From Phlebiopsis flavidoalba (taxonomy: Eukaryota > Basidiomycota > Agaricomycetes > Polyporales > Phanerochaetaceae): 53,097 nucleotides of DNA. The stretch's first letter is position 1; each line of letters begins with the position of its first letter. Shown here piece after piece: positions 43,718-53,097 of this stretch. The position numbers and the translations under genes are program-made. The notes beneath the pieces were generated by a model. It was not told the origin of the DNA and did not search any database. It worked only from the letters and a program-made list of their open reading frames with translations. The stretch spans positions 1 through 53,097 of the forward strand of contig JAOCPU010000097.1 of the NCBI GenBank assembly GCA_035772785.1. The letters are read 5' to 3'.

Positions 43718-44276
43718 TGTACGCGAGGGACAATAGCAGCCGGTGATAGTCTTAACAAACTAATCAATGGGACGAGGGGGCTAGGGCCGAGTCTTTTTGT
43801 GCGAGTGTGTGTGAGAGTGCAAGCGACGACGCCGACGGCAACAGCAAACTGTTGTAGGCTGAGGACCAAGTCAATATTGTGTTCGTATCTACTACAGTGT
43901 GAGGGACTCTTACCTGAGAACCAAGAGGTTAAAACTGAGGTCTATGTGATAAATACCCCCAGGTAGAGTGCTGCCAGTACTTATGCTACTACAGAGTCTA
44001 TTTCAAATACACAGCCGAGGCTGACAAAGCATATCCGAGGCTGAGTCATTGTACACTACTAAGGCTGAGTAATCCGCTGACTGATGAGTCAGGTACTCGA
44101 TGACGTCATAGTTCTCAAACCTTCCAGCACTTTCCATGTCACGTGACCTGTCTGACTAATACTACAAGGAATTCGAATATTGTCTTTAGGGAATTAAGCA
44201 TTGTTTATGGCACAACCGCGCTCGATATGAGACGCCCCTAACCATTTGAGCGCTGTTCACTTAGCAACTCGTGACA

Positions 44277-44281
44277 TCAAA
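44277..44281 (+). repeat. Target-site duplication TCAAA (right of LTR)
   Basis: Identical to 30089-30093. After it, element C resumes with AGATTTAACATGATATG, which matches D in reverse near 14583-14600. Confidence 0.85.
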
Positions 44282-45946
44282 AGATTTAACATGATATGAA
44301 TGTTTGGGAACATATGTTTGCAGAATTGATGGCTACTCCTCCTATATCCTCCAGATCAATATTCTGCTATTCTGAGCACATGGAAAGTATTCTATAGATA
44401 CCTAGTACATGCCCATAAATTGTGGAAGCAATAGAATGCCTGTAGCTAGTGCAATTCTCCAGATCTTGGTCAATTATCCTGGCGCTTATTTTCGAATTTT
44501 AGGGTTAAGCCCAAATCATGGTATTCCAGTACAATTAAAGCTTAGCTGATATCTCCATCGTATTCTACACCATTGAAAACCCTTATATACAAATTTGCGA
44601 AAGGAGGGGACATGTATAGGCTGCCAGAACATAGAAACAGACAGGAAGTTGTGTAATTATACAGAGATGCATGTTAACCCCATCCATTCTCTTGTAACAC
44701 TAGCACATCTTTCCACCCACTTGGGGAATTGATGTAAACTAAATTGTAGCATGTGTGGGAGGTATGTAGGATGTGTTCTACAGCTGGAATTGAATTATAC
44801 TGCCCTATATGTGAATAGGTGCACATGTTTTGCTTTTTTAAACCCTAAATGATGCTTTTTTTTGGGTTTAAGGGCTGCAGCACCTGGGGAAGTTGTTCTA
44901 AAGCTCCAGAAACTAATTACACATATGTTCCTATATATATAGAGTATATAGACAACAGCCAGAGGGTATCTCACCGCTGTAGAGCCCAGGGGTAAATGCG
45001 CATTTTCGCTTTTATGCTGGGTACCCCCATTTTGGGGGTATATATCAGGGTGTAGCACGTGCTGTATCGATCCCCTGGTGTCCCAGCGTTGTATGCACAC
45101 TACGCCCCTCCCCCCTCTTCCCAATGCTATATGAATATCCTAGAAAGTTACAGCAACCCCCAGACCAATAATACCCCCAAGGGAACCTGCCCAAATATTA
45201 TTTTTCCGCTTTTCCCCCAGAATAATATATATCCCTATTGTTCCCATGTGCTTGGATAGCTTCCAAACTTCATTTCTGTATTACCCCAATGTATACCTAT
45301 ACATTGGCAAGCATACCCGCCTATTTTTCCGAGCCCCCCATCCCCCTAGGGTACACCTCCCAATCTGCCATTTGACCGCTTTTTTATTGATTATAATAGT
45401 ATTTATTTTGCCGTGAGCCCTGCACATCATGGAACCTCTTGAAAATCAAGATCTGAGCTCTACAGATGTATATCTATGTAACCTACACAAAAGAATGGAG
45501 GGGAACGAAAGGGGAGGGCAGGAATAGCAGCAGAAATGGGCAGGAAAAGCGGAATATAATGCCCAGAGCAGGTTCCATCAATTTTGATGGAAGCAGGGCA
45601 GGCACAGAATCCCTAGATCTACAATTAGGTTGAGATACCATCAAAAGCGCCACCAGGCTGATGGCTAGCATGCATTGGCACTTATCTTTCGAAAATCTCA
45701 ACACACTTGGTATTTTGATCATAGCTCACTCATTCCTCCACCAAATTATGTCATTCTAGTATGTTTTTGATGTCCCAATGCTGCTCTAACAACTTTGGTT
45801 TTGGCATCCCAAAAGGGTAATAATTAGTCATACCTCTCCCTAGCAAGGGTGTTTCAAAACAAAGTGATGGCAAACTTGCCTGCGGTTTCATAAGCCAGTT
45901 TCTAGGACGGCCAGGGGGTTTTACGAAATCCTTACATGCACGCCTG

Positions 45947-48348
45947 TATTGGAGTGAGTCTGCCACCATAATTTCCCCTTACTGTCTAAAGTATTTTAGT
46001 GAGCATCTCTACTATACATGTCTTATGGAACAGCTTGAGACAGTCGCCTACCAGACTGGCCGTTAACCCCCTTCACTTAGCTTACTTGGACCTCTAAAAA
46101 CCAACAAAGCAGAGCCAGAGTTCAAGGCTCCGACCTTTTACCTACTTCTTCACATGGGATCTGGTATTACTAGCCCTAATCTAGGTGATGTCACACCTAG
46201 CTCATTTCGAGCTAGTGCCATTTTCAGATTGGCCGCATGCTATCAGCAAGCCTCAAGCCAAGTGCGTCTTAAAAATTCAACCCTAAACGCCAATCTGCAG
46301 AAAGCCCAAGCTGCAGCCTATACCAGCCAGTTTCAGAAGGACCAAGTGGAGCAAAAAGACAAGGAGAGCTTTTGTCAGGTTATTGCAACCTTATGGGCTC
46401 GGCAAAAGACCAAGGTCACTGAGGTACGTACTAAGTACTATCTTAGAGAGTTTGGGTCTGATTATTTGGATTTATTATAGGCAGCAAGCTACCACTCTGC
46501 TATGCGGTTCAAGCTTAGTCTCACTGTTTACTCGGCCCTTCACTCTTTATGCAAGTTTTAGTCACTCATCACACTCGGGAATATAGCAAGGGAAATGTCC
46601 AAGTAGTTCCACAAGGCTTTACTTGGTGCATTCTGAATTATAATCTCATATAATCTACACCTCATATCCACGCACTCATTATAGGGATGATATCTCCTTT
46701 TACTCCCACGACGACTAAAAGCGCTTCATCAATGAGTATTCTTAATGATGAAATACTCTGCAATGATCCAGTCAATATGCTTCGAAATCTCTTGGAGTAC
46801 TTCAAGACACATTCCCTAGGAACCAGTGCCTCCCGAAGCAACAACATATATTGGAGATACGCCTTTTAATTGACGTCACTTCTAAAGATGAGCCTATACG
46901 TCAATATAATTGAAGCCTTTGTTACCATTGGTATAACTCAATAATTGTCTAGGACGCGCAATTAAGCAGTCTTCCCGGAGACAAAATGTCCAGCAATAGC
47001 CTTCACCACGGTCGCTCTTCTTCTGCATTACAGCTAGTCCATAAGCAAGTACATACCGATATGCTACCTCCCACATCCATTCCTTCTTCGAAGCAAAGAC
47101 ATGCTGAACCTGTTGTCCTTCGGAGTGTATACAGACGCTTTAAGTTATTGCAGGCTACACTGCTTCGCTTTGACTGTCCACTGGTTGAGGTTTTGTTCAT
47201 CTATTCTTTAGGACAGTGTGACATCACTACCGACTTTACATGCATTGAGGAACTATCATCAAAGCAGATAATTCATCTACCCGCTACACATATGTAGAGA
47301 CAAGGCTACACAACCAAAAGAAGATGGCCAAGCCAGGATACGAGTGCAGCTTTGGGTTTCTTGGAGAAGGCTCTATCAAGCTATGTATTTATGTACACTA
47401 TTGTTCCCATTTTTTCAGCATGATAGATTGTTATGCTTATTGGCCTTTAATCTTCTAGGGCTGCTTTGAGGACAAGAACTATGCCGTTACCTTTTTCAAG
47501 AGGTGGTGATCCTCATGAGTGTCTTATCAAGAGAGAGTAGTTGCTTCTATACAAGGGACCGCTTTCAAAGAAGAATTTGATAATAGCCTTGGTGATTTGA
47601 ACCTCCCCAACAATGTGCATTGTTTGATTCCAGGTAAGCTCAAACAATTCTTCAATGCTTTGCCCCATGGCTCACACAGAGCTTACGCTGTTGTGGTTAG
47701 ACTTCTACTTCAATAGCCAAGGCTTATTTCTTGGCAAGGTTGTGAGCCCTCTCAACGAAGCCCTTGCAGACAACGTCATATTCCTTGCTACTCCGCTTCT
47801 TCTATGCGGCTATGATAGAGGACTCCATTGCCCTATCAAGAAGTATACTGGCAACAATACTTTTGGTCCAGCCGAAGATTATATCACCAAGGTTACCTAT
47901 GCCTTTGTGCATTTTGTGTATCTTTACACCTCAGGAAATTCTATTCTTTGCGCTCTTCAAGGTGAGTGTATTTATACTATCAATAATCTAGACTCTTGCT
48001 TATTTATCGATCATTTCTAGGTTCACCTGACCATAATGGGAAGTTATGTCTAATTAATCCACAATGCCATATGTACGAAAGTGCAATATTTCACAAATTC
48101 TTGAGCTGACACTTGTTACCTAGATGCAAATCCTCCAACTCAGACTTTAGAGTCTTTTGGAATGAGGCTGAGTGAGGTATTGACGATTTTCTAAAAGCAC
48201 ATGAAACACTTTGCAATACTAATCGTATGTGCAACTATCTGCATCTCCAAGATACGGTTGTCAAGTCCATCTCGTCATTGGCTGAGGGGTCAGAGGATGA
48301 GAACTTTGTTGAGGACAAACAAGAGGCTATAAACAATGAGTATGATTA
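45947..48348 (+). pseudogene. Alpha-type protein kinase, C-terminal part (interrupted, decayed)
   Basis: After a middle region (SSFRASAIFRLAACYQQAS and ESFCQVIATLWARQKTKVTE, about 46200-46420) comes a glycine-rich loop FGFLGEGSIK (about 47352-47381), then EDKNYAVTFF after an intron ending TCTAG (about 47459). The C-lobe reads ITKVTYAFVHFVYLY (about 47883-47927), SGNSILCALQ, an intron, GSPDHNGKLCLINPQCHM (about 48022-48075), then VFWNEAE, a stop, and GIDDFLKAHETLCNTNRMCN (about 48178-48237). The order H/F-rich helix, leucine-Cys-x-Leu-Gln, Leu-Ile-x-Pro-Gln, Phe-Trp, His-x-Cys-Asn-x-x-x-x-Cys matches alpha-kinases, whose final His/Cys residues hold a structural zinc. Frameshifts and the stop at about 48178 indicate inactivity. 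The acidic tail ends at 48348. Confidence 0.7.
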
Positions 48349-48584
48349 ACTACACTCTGGAGAACAGTCTGACTCTTCTTAAACTAGAGCTCAGTACTTT
48401 AGGTTATGGTTGACATTACAAGACCTACGTTCAGCTTTTGGGCAGTGATATCTATGTCCCGTCTATCATTATGTTTATTTAGATATACACACACTACCCT
48501 ATTAACTATCTGAATATTATTGAGAGTTGAGCTTCTCTTTTCTTCACATGATCGAGAGCAAGTTTCTTCTCTAAAAATTGTAGA

Positions 48585-48795
48585 ATATCATGATATCCAA
48601 TGTACCTGGGTGCCTTGCACTTAGCCAAAATAGCAGCCATTGAGACTTGGCGCTAATGACGCTGAATGGGCATGCGTTAGATATGCTTGTCATACCTTCT
48701 TCCTCACAAGTCATTGGGCTTCAATAAAATCATATGATACTATGTAAACCTACTAGAAGCTAATCTGGACCTTAGTGCACTACCTTCCACCCGGT
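48585..48795 (-). repeat. 240-bp repeat family, unit 4 (right flank of alpha-kinase locus, inverted)
   Basis: Reverse-complement match to unit 3: the 'ctggaccttagtgcactacc' and 'tcccacccggtattcaata'-type blocks lie at about 48764-48800, and CTTCAATAAAATCATATGAT at about 48718. With unit 3 it brackets the alpha-kinase gene as an inverted pair. Confidence 0.7.
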
Positions 48796-48799
48796 ATTC

Positions 48800-49010
48800 A
48801 ATATTTGGCCTTAAGCCATTGTTTTAAAAAAAAAAAACAAATGCAGCGCTAATGATGCTGAATGCGCATACACCAGGCATACTTGTCATACCTTCTTCTC
48901 CACAAGTCATTGGGCTTTAAGAAAATCATATGATACTATGTCAACATACTAGAAGCTGATCTAGACCTTAGTGCGCCATTCCCCACCTAGTAATTAATAT
49001 ACAATGTCAA
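48800..49010 (-). repeat. 240-bp repeat family, unit 5 (tandem to unit 4)
   Basis: Follows unit 4 head-to-tail with a poly-A run (about 48824-48836) between. It carries the same CACAAGTCATTGGGCTTTAA, AAAATCATATGATACTATGT and TAGAAGCTGATCTAGACCTT blocks as unit 4. Confidence 0.7.
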
Positions 49011-49079
49011 TCTCCATTGAATAACAAGCGTCTACTGGTGCGCAAATATGCGCAAGGCTAAGACACTCGTATTCAGGCT

Positions 49080-50800
49080 TGCAGTCTTACCTCCGTTTGC
49101 TCCTACCTCATAACATTAGCAGACCTATCTCAGGCCCCTCCTCATGGAATCTGATATAAACACAGCCAAGGGATATAATAGAAACCCTAAAGGGAACAAT
49201 CAATATGCTCCCACTGGTACGTGCAATATAAGTACCGTGATATACGCAGCGCAAATGCCATTGATTTCTCTTGTTAATTCGAAGCTGCTGCTACCAATCC
49301 AAAGCTACAACAGCTGCTCCAACAATATCATCATGAGAGGATTACAAACAATGACCGAATGGCTCAACTGCTCGAGGTGGAAGGAATAAAAATGAGGCAT
49401 AAAGCATACGTATCTCTCCAGCATATACGAGATAATTGAGCTCAAAACTTCAAATATCCCTGAACTCACCTATTCATTCACAGTGCTGCAACTGTAAAGC
49501 GAAGACAATACGAACTGGGGTCTTCTTAAAAGCAGAAGCACTATCAAGACAATGCCCATGTACGTTGCAGAGAAACTTGTAGTAAATGAGATTAACAAAG
49601 ACCCTGCTCGCCATATGGAAGTGAAGAAAATCATGTACGACGTGGCGAGAAGCTCTGAGGAGCATATAGCCAAGTAAGTACTGCTCACTGTGTCTAGTCT
49701 TGTTGCTAACAAAATTTAATAGGCATATCATCTCTGAAGTCATGCATAAATATGATCTAGAGGGCTTCAAGCATTGCTAGCCTACCTGAAAATGTATTCG
49801 GCAATTGTCCAAGGTGCCATTAGATATTCATGAACGTTGGGCGGCAGATAGACACGACAAACTCTACAAAATTGGCTTTCCAATCTGGGGGATTGTTGAT
49901 GATGGCACAGGCTATAGCCTGGATGCATGGGTCATCCCTAGCAATTGAACAGGATATATCATTAGTTATCTTTTCCTTTGCTGCATAGAGAAATATAGAG
50001 ATATAGCACAATCAGTGTTTTTCATGTTTAAAAATTGATCAAAATATAATGTTCACCAGGCATACCTTCTTAAGTTTTGATGGATCATAGCTCCGAGACA
50101 ACACAACTCTATAGGCTACAAAATGCTCTTAGGTACTCTTCACTACATATCCTTAATATTTGCTGCTAACAGATACCAGATCAATTTTCCACCCTGAGCA
50201 TATTAACAAAGAGACACTCACGCACATTTATCTTCGAAGTGTCCACAACATTTTTATTGAACGTGTTTCTGGCTCCAATTGTGCTTGGACTTTGGTGACA
50301 ATGCCGTGATAATGTTTAAAAAGGGATCAAAAGACCACAGTTATAATAATCAAGATTCTTCACAATAGGGGGTATCATACACACACATGAGCTGCCTGTA
50401 TCACAAATACTGATAGAATTTTACCAGCAAGCTATGTCAGTGGCTTTGGTCAACGTTGCTGCATCAGAAACTCAAAGAGGCTTGAAATGCTTGTAATACA
50501 CTGCCAGTTCCCAAGCAAAAGACCAAGGCTGGGCCTTCGGGTATGTCACGAAAAGTTGCATTCACATTACCCCATCTCTGGCATGGAAATAATTATCTCT
50601 TGCCTGTTGATGTAGAGAATCATCTGTGAAATAAAGGCAGCTATGGGGTGGCAATGAGATCCTCGAATTTACTTCACCTGAATTCCGGAAACACGCAGAG
50701 CACATATATTCCTCACTAAATGTTTCAAAATTGTCGTTCAATAATGTTTGGTTTGTTTTCAACACAATGCTCCCTCTGATTACATCGTAGTCCTTCAGCA
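49080..50800 (+). pseudogene. Integrase-type DDE transposase relic
   Basis: The frames together follow a family common in Agaricomycetes and usually labelled integrase core domain protein. An N-terminal helix-turn-helix-like part reads ATNPKLQQLLQQYHHERITN and NDRMAQLLEVEGIKM (about 49284-49400), then TVKRRQYELG (about 49490). Next come NEINKDPARHMEVKKIMYDV (about 49580-49640), a small intron, and HIISEVMHKYDLEGFKH. The catalytic core starts HERWAADRHDKLYKIGFPIW (about 49829-49888), with Asp in the first-Asp position. Then come a diverged middle, LRSVHNIFIER (about 50233-50265), KAGPSGMSRKVAFTLP (about 50526-50573), LLPVDVE, and a final FTSPEFRKHAEHIYSSLNVS segment (about 50668-50730). Frameshifts and stops are numerous. 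No terminal repeats could be assigned. Confidence 0.72.
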
Positions 50801-51057
50801 TATCATTATAGACGAACACTCTCTATATATAATTTGCTTGCACTGCACAGACAGTTGAGGGTGTGAGTCTTGAATAGTGCCGAGCACTGAGTGGGAAGGA
50901 AAATTTGCAGAAGACAGACAAGAAAGGGTCCGGAGGCTTCTGAGAAAGCCTCTGTGTGAGAACAAGAGTAATAGTCGCCGCCGTTCTCATGAACGACGGC
51001 AGATAATGGGAGGAAGTCGCAGGCACTCCGGACTTTGGGCTCCCGTTGAGTTGCGCA

Positions 51058-51062
51058 CGCAA
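51058..51062 (+). repeat. Target-site duplication CGCAA (left of solo LTR)
   Basis: CGCAA precedes TGTCAC at 51063 and recurs at 51618-51622 after GTGACA. Confidence 0.9.
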
Positions 51063-51617
51063 TGTCACAACTAAGGCCCAAGCTTGTACGCTTCGCGAGG
51101 ACAATAGCAGCCAGTGACAGTCTTAACAAACTATCAATGGGATGAGGGGGCTATAGGGCGAGTGCGAATGTGTGTGAGTGCGAGCGACGACGCCGACGGC
51201 GACAGCAAACTGTTGTAGGCTGAGGACCAAGTCAATATTGTGTTCGTATCTACTACAGTGTGAGGGACTCTTACCTGAGGACTAAGGGGTCGAAACTGAG
51301 GTCCCCAGGTAGAGTGCTGCCAGTACTTATATTACTACAGAGTCCATTTCAAATACACAGCTGAGGCTGACGAAGCATGTCCGAGGCTGAGTCATTGTAC
51401 ACTACTAAGGCTGAGTAATCTACTGACTGATGAGTCACGTGCTCGATCATAGTTCTCGAACCTTCCAGCACCTTCCATGTCATGTGATCTGTCTAACTAA
51501 TACTATAAGGAATTCAAATATTGTCTTTGGGAAATTAAGCATTGTTCATGGTAAAACTGCGCTCGATATGAGATGCCCCTAACCGTTTGAGCGCTGTTCT
51601 CTTAGCAACTCGTGACA
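51063..51617 (+). mobile_element. Solo LTR, 555 bp, TGTCAC...GTGACA, with perfect 5-bp duplication
   Basis: The LTR starts TGTCACAACTAAGGCCC and ends GCAACTCGTGACA, so its termini are a 6-bp inverted repeat TGTCAC/GTGACA. The flanking duplication is CGCAA on both sides. It is the uninterrupted reference for the LTR at 30094-44276 and the fragment at 17742-17898. No internal region is attached, so it arose by LTR-LTR recombination. The family's full retrotransposon is not in the window. Confidence 0.92.
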
Positions 51618-51968
51618 CGCAAGTGCCTGATTTGACTTTCGCTCAACCTCTACCATTGACCGTCGTTTGTGAGAACGGTAGTGCGACTGTTTTCTCTTTC
51701 ACACAAGAGCCTCTTTGGAGGCTCTTGGTGGACTATTTCTGCTGCTCTACATCACTCGCTCCCACCACAGCACCACACAATTGGTCTCGCTTATGTGCAG
51801 CAAGACTTCACTAGCACCACCAACTATACAGAACGGATACAACGTGACACTTGGAAAGTGTTGAGAACGGCTGGGTAGATGCGCAGAGCACACAATCCCA
51901 GATGTGTGTGTAGCCTTTATATATTATGAGCCTATCCCTAGAGTGCCCCATAATGTGTTTTGGGGCTA

Positions 51969-52834
51969 CAGTGACTGACAAAAGTGTATCACACTTAGAT
52001 ATTGAGTACTCAAAGAATTTTGAATAAGATATCTATAAAAAGAGCTATTGCATAACTATAATAGGGATTGCATAGAATAGCATGAAGAGCTATTTTTGAT
52101 ATACACACACATATACCATAAGTAGTAATAGCCATTGGATAATGAGCAAATGTACTAAATTTGCTCTTATTAGAGATTCTTTTATTATACAGTAATAAAA
52201 ATGTTTTGCATTTAAAAATTGATATTGAAAAATACTTCAATACTATTTCTATACTGTATATATAGTACATTAAAGATTACCATAGCTAGCTACATATTAT
52301 AGCTATAATTATTTAGAGCCAGCAAGATCAAAATATGATTTCATTTGTAACTTGCCACACTTTACAATAGTATACTTGCCTTTTTCTCACACATTCTGTG
52401 CTCAATTTCTTATATCTGACAAAAATCAGATGTTACCATATACTCTATTACAGCCAATATCAATTTAATGGTATTCTACATATGGCTGTGACGGAAAGAA
52501 TCAATATTCATTCACTAATGATATCAAATACATATTATACATGCTTTTTATACAATTATTTATGGATCAAGCTATTTTATCAATAGTACGTATAATGCAC
52601 ATCTCTTTCTTTGGTAGTGTAATAAAGGAATCTTTCATCAGTGCAATTCTAATGTATTTGTTTATCACACCATTATAGCTGCCATATGAGATATATATGT
52701 AAATCTGAAAATGATGTTTATTACTATAGTATTCCACAAAAAATATTGCTTTTCCATAGTTGCTCATATGAATTTCTTAAAATATATTCTTGAGATGCTC
52801 AAAATCCAAGTGTGACACATTTTGTCAGTCACTG
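51969..52834. mobile_element. 866-bp AT-rich MITE with Tc1/mariner-type termini
   Basis: Terminal inverted repeats of about 43 bp: the left begins CAGTGACTGACAAAAGTGTA, the right (reverse complement) CAGTGACTGACAAAATGTGT, and both continue through CACACTTRGAT. TA precedes (51967-51968) and follows (52835-52836), the hallmark of Tc1/mariner insertion. The interior is strongly AT-rich; its small frames show no transposase motif, so it is non-autonomous. Confidence 0.85.
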
Positions 52835-52836
52835 TA

Positions 52837-53097
52837 AGATTCTGCTTCCATCAAATTAGATTAGATATTGATGGGCTAGCTCCTGCCATTATATTCCGCT
52901 TTTCCTGCCCATTTCTGCTGCTATTCCTGCCCCCCTCCCTTCGTTCCCCTCCATTCCTTCATGTAGCTTACATAGATATACATCTGTAGAGCTCAGATCT
53001 CGATTTTCAAGAGGTTCCATGATGTGCAGGGCTCACAGTAAAATAAATACTATTATAATTCATAAAGAAGCGGTCAAATGGCACATTGATGATTGGA
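52837..53097 (-). mobile_element. Element E: CAGGCG-family copy, reverse orientation (cut by window end)
   Basis: From GATTCTGCTTCCATCAAATT onward the sequence follows D 13280-13540 closely: 'tgatgggctagctcctg', 'tattccgcttttcctgcc', 'catagatatacatctgtag', 'tccatgatgtgcagggc'. It begins immediately at the MITE's right TA. The terminal 300 bp seen in D is absent on the left of the MITE, so E is either truncated or rearranged there. Confidence 0.7.

Larger units (their letters stand above)
30094..44276 (+). mobile_element. Solo LTR (TGTCAC...GTGACA) interrupted by the KDZ transposon
   Basis: LTR sequence at 30094-30122 (TGTCACAACTAAGGCCC...) continues at 43725-44276 to GTGACA, about 581 bp in total. 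It is collinear with the solo LTR at 51063-51617: 'caatagcagcc', 'caaactgttgtaggctgag', 'gtgagggactcttacctgag', 'gcgctcgatatgaga', 'agcaactcgtgaca'. A perfect 5-bp duplication TCAAA brackets it. No internal retrotransposon region is present, so it is a solo LTR into which the KDZ element later inserted. Confidence 0.9.
29309..45946 (+). mobile_element. Element C: CAGGCG-family element inserted in the alpha-kinase gene, itself interrupted
   Basis: Left end CAGTGCGTGTAGCC (29309) and right end TACATGCACGCCTG (45946) head long imperfect inverted termini. Both carry AAAAC-x-CCTGGCC, CTAGAAA and AGAGCAGCATTGGG blocks. The left interior (about 29590-30088) matches D 14600-15060 in reverse, and the right interior (44282-45946) matches D and copies A/B. 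Removing the LTR insertion and one 5-bp duplication leaves about 2.45 kb, the length of D. Flanks read TATTGAAT on the left (ending three bases before the terminus) and TATTGGAG on the right, a possible degraded 8-bp duplication. It splits the kinase gene between the zinc ribbon and the rest. Confidence 0.75.

Noticed and set aside
46980..48020. DUF6532-like fungal hypothetical protein
   Set aside because: A weak first impression from PLLLCGYD...IKKYTGNN was replaced by the better-fitting alpha-kinase C-lobe order (SGNSILCALQ, LINPQ, VFWNEAE, CNTNRMCN).

Overview
The window looks like a transposon graveyard from a filamentous basidiomycete, most likely an Agaricomycete; a Ceratobasidium/Rhizoctonia-type genome is a guess. 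The evidence is short (about 45-75 bp) GT-AG introns inside nearly every recognisable coding relic, a KDZ transposase with a CxC2-type zinc cluster, an alpha-kinase gene with an N-terminal zinc ribbon, a chromodomain-bearing Ty3/gypsy element, and an integrase-type DDE transposase of a kind common in Agaricomycetes. I see no housekeeping gene, tRNA, rRNA or prokaryotic feature. All family calls were made by reading translations by eye, without a database search.

Left part (1-12.6 kb). A set of insertions is nested like Russian dolls, and only the right half of each layer lies in the window: a repeat element ending in CGCCTG (copy A, 1-759), inside a hAT transposon (760-3579), inside a second repeat element (copy B, 3580-4661), inside a second hAT (4662-6221), inside a third repeat element (X, 6222-6383), inside a decayed Ty3/gypsy chromovirus (6384 to about 12.5 kb). 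The gypsy element is itself interrupted by an LTR-like segment near 7.7-8.5 kb.

Middle (12.6-29 kb). An unidentified ORF is split by a complete 2.48-kb non-autonomous element (D). After it come an AT-rich retroelement relic with one zinc knuckle, a truncated LTR, a Ty1/copia element in which a forward gag fragment faces a reverse-strand gag-pol copy (an inverted duplication), a reverse-strand LINE RNase H tail, and dispersed 200-240-bp repeats.

Right part (29-53 kb). An alpha-kinase gene (29026-29308 continuing at 45947-48348) is broken by a 16.6-kb insertion with three layers. Repeat element C (29309-45946) contains an LTR (30094-44276, perfect 5-bp target duplication TCAAA). That LTR contains a 13.6-kb KDZ DNA transposon (30123-43717, perfect 7-bp target duplication TGTACGC). 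The KDZ element has nearly identical long inverted termini followed by 31-bp minisatellite arrays, a transposase gene on the minus strand, and accessory genes on the plus strand. To the right lie inverted copies of the 200-240-bp repeat, a decayed integrase-type DDE transposase (about 49.1-50.8 kb), a solo LTR with perfect CGCAA duplication (51063-51617), an 866-bp TA-flanked MITE (51969-52834), and the start of one more repeat copy (E).

The layers give a relative timetable. The chromovirus, copia, LINE, hAT and integrase relics are old and full of stops and frameshifts. Element C is younger, the LTR younger still, and the KDZ insertion is the youngest event in its nest.
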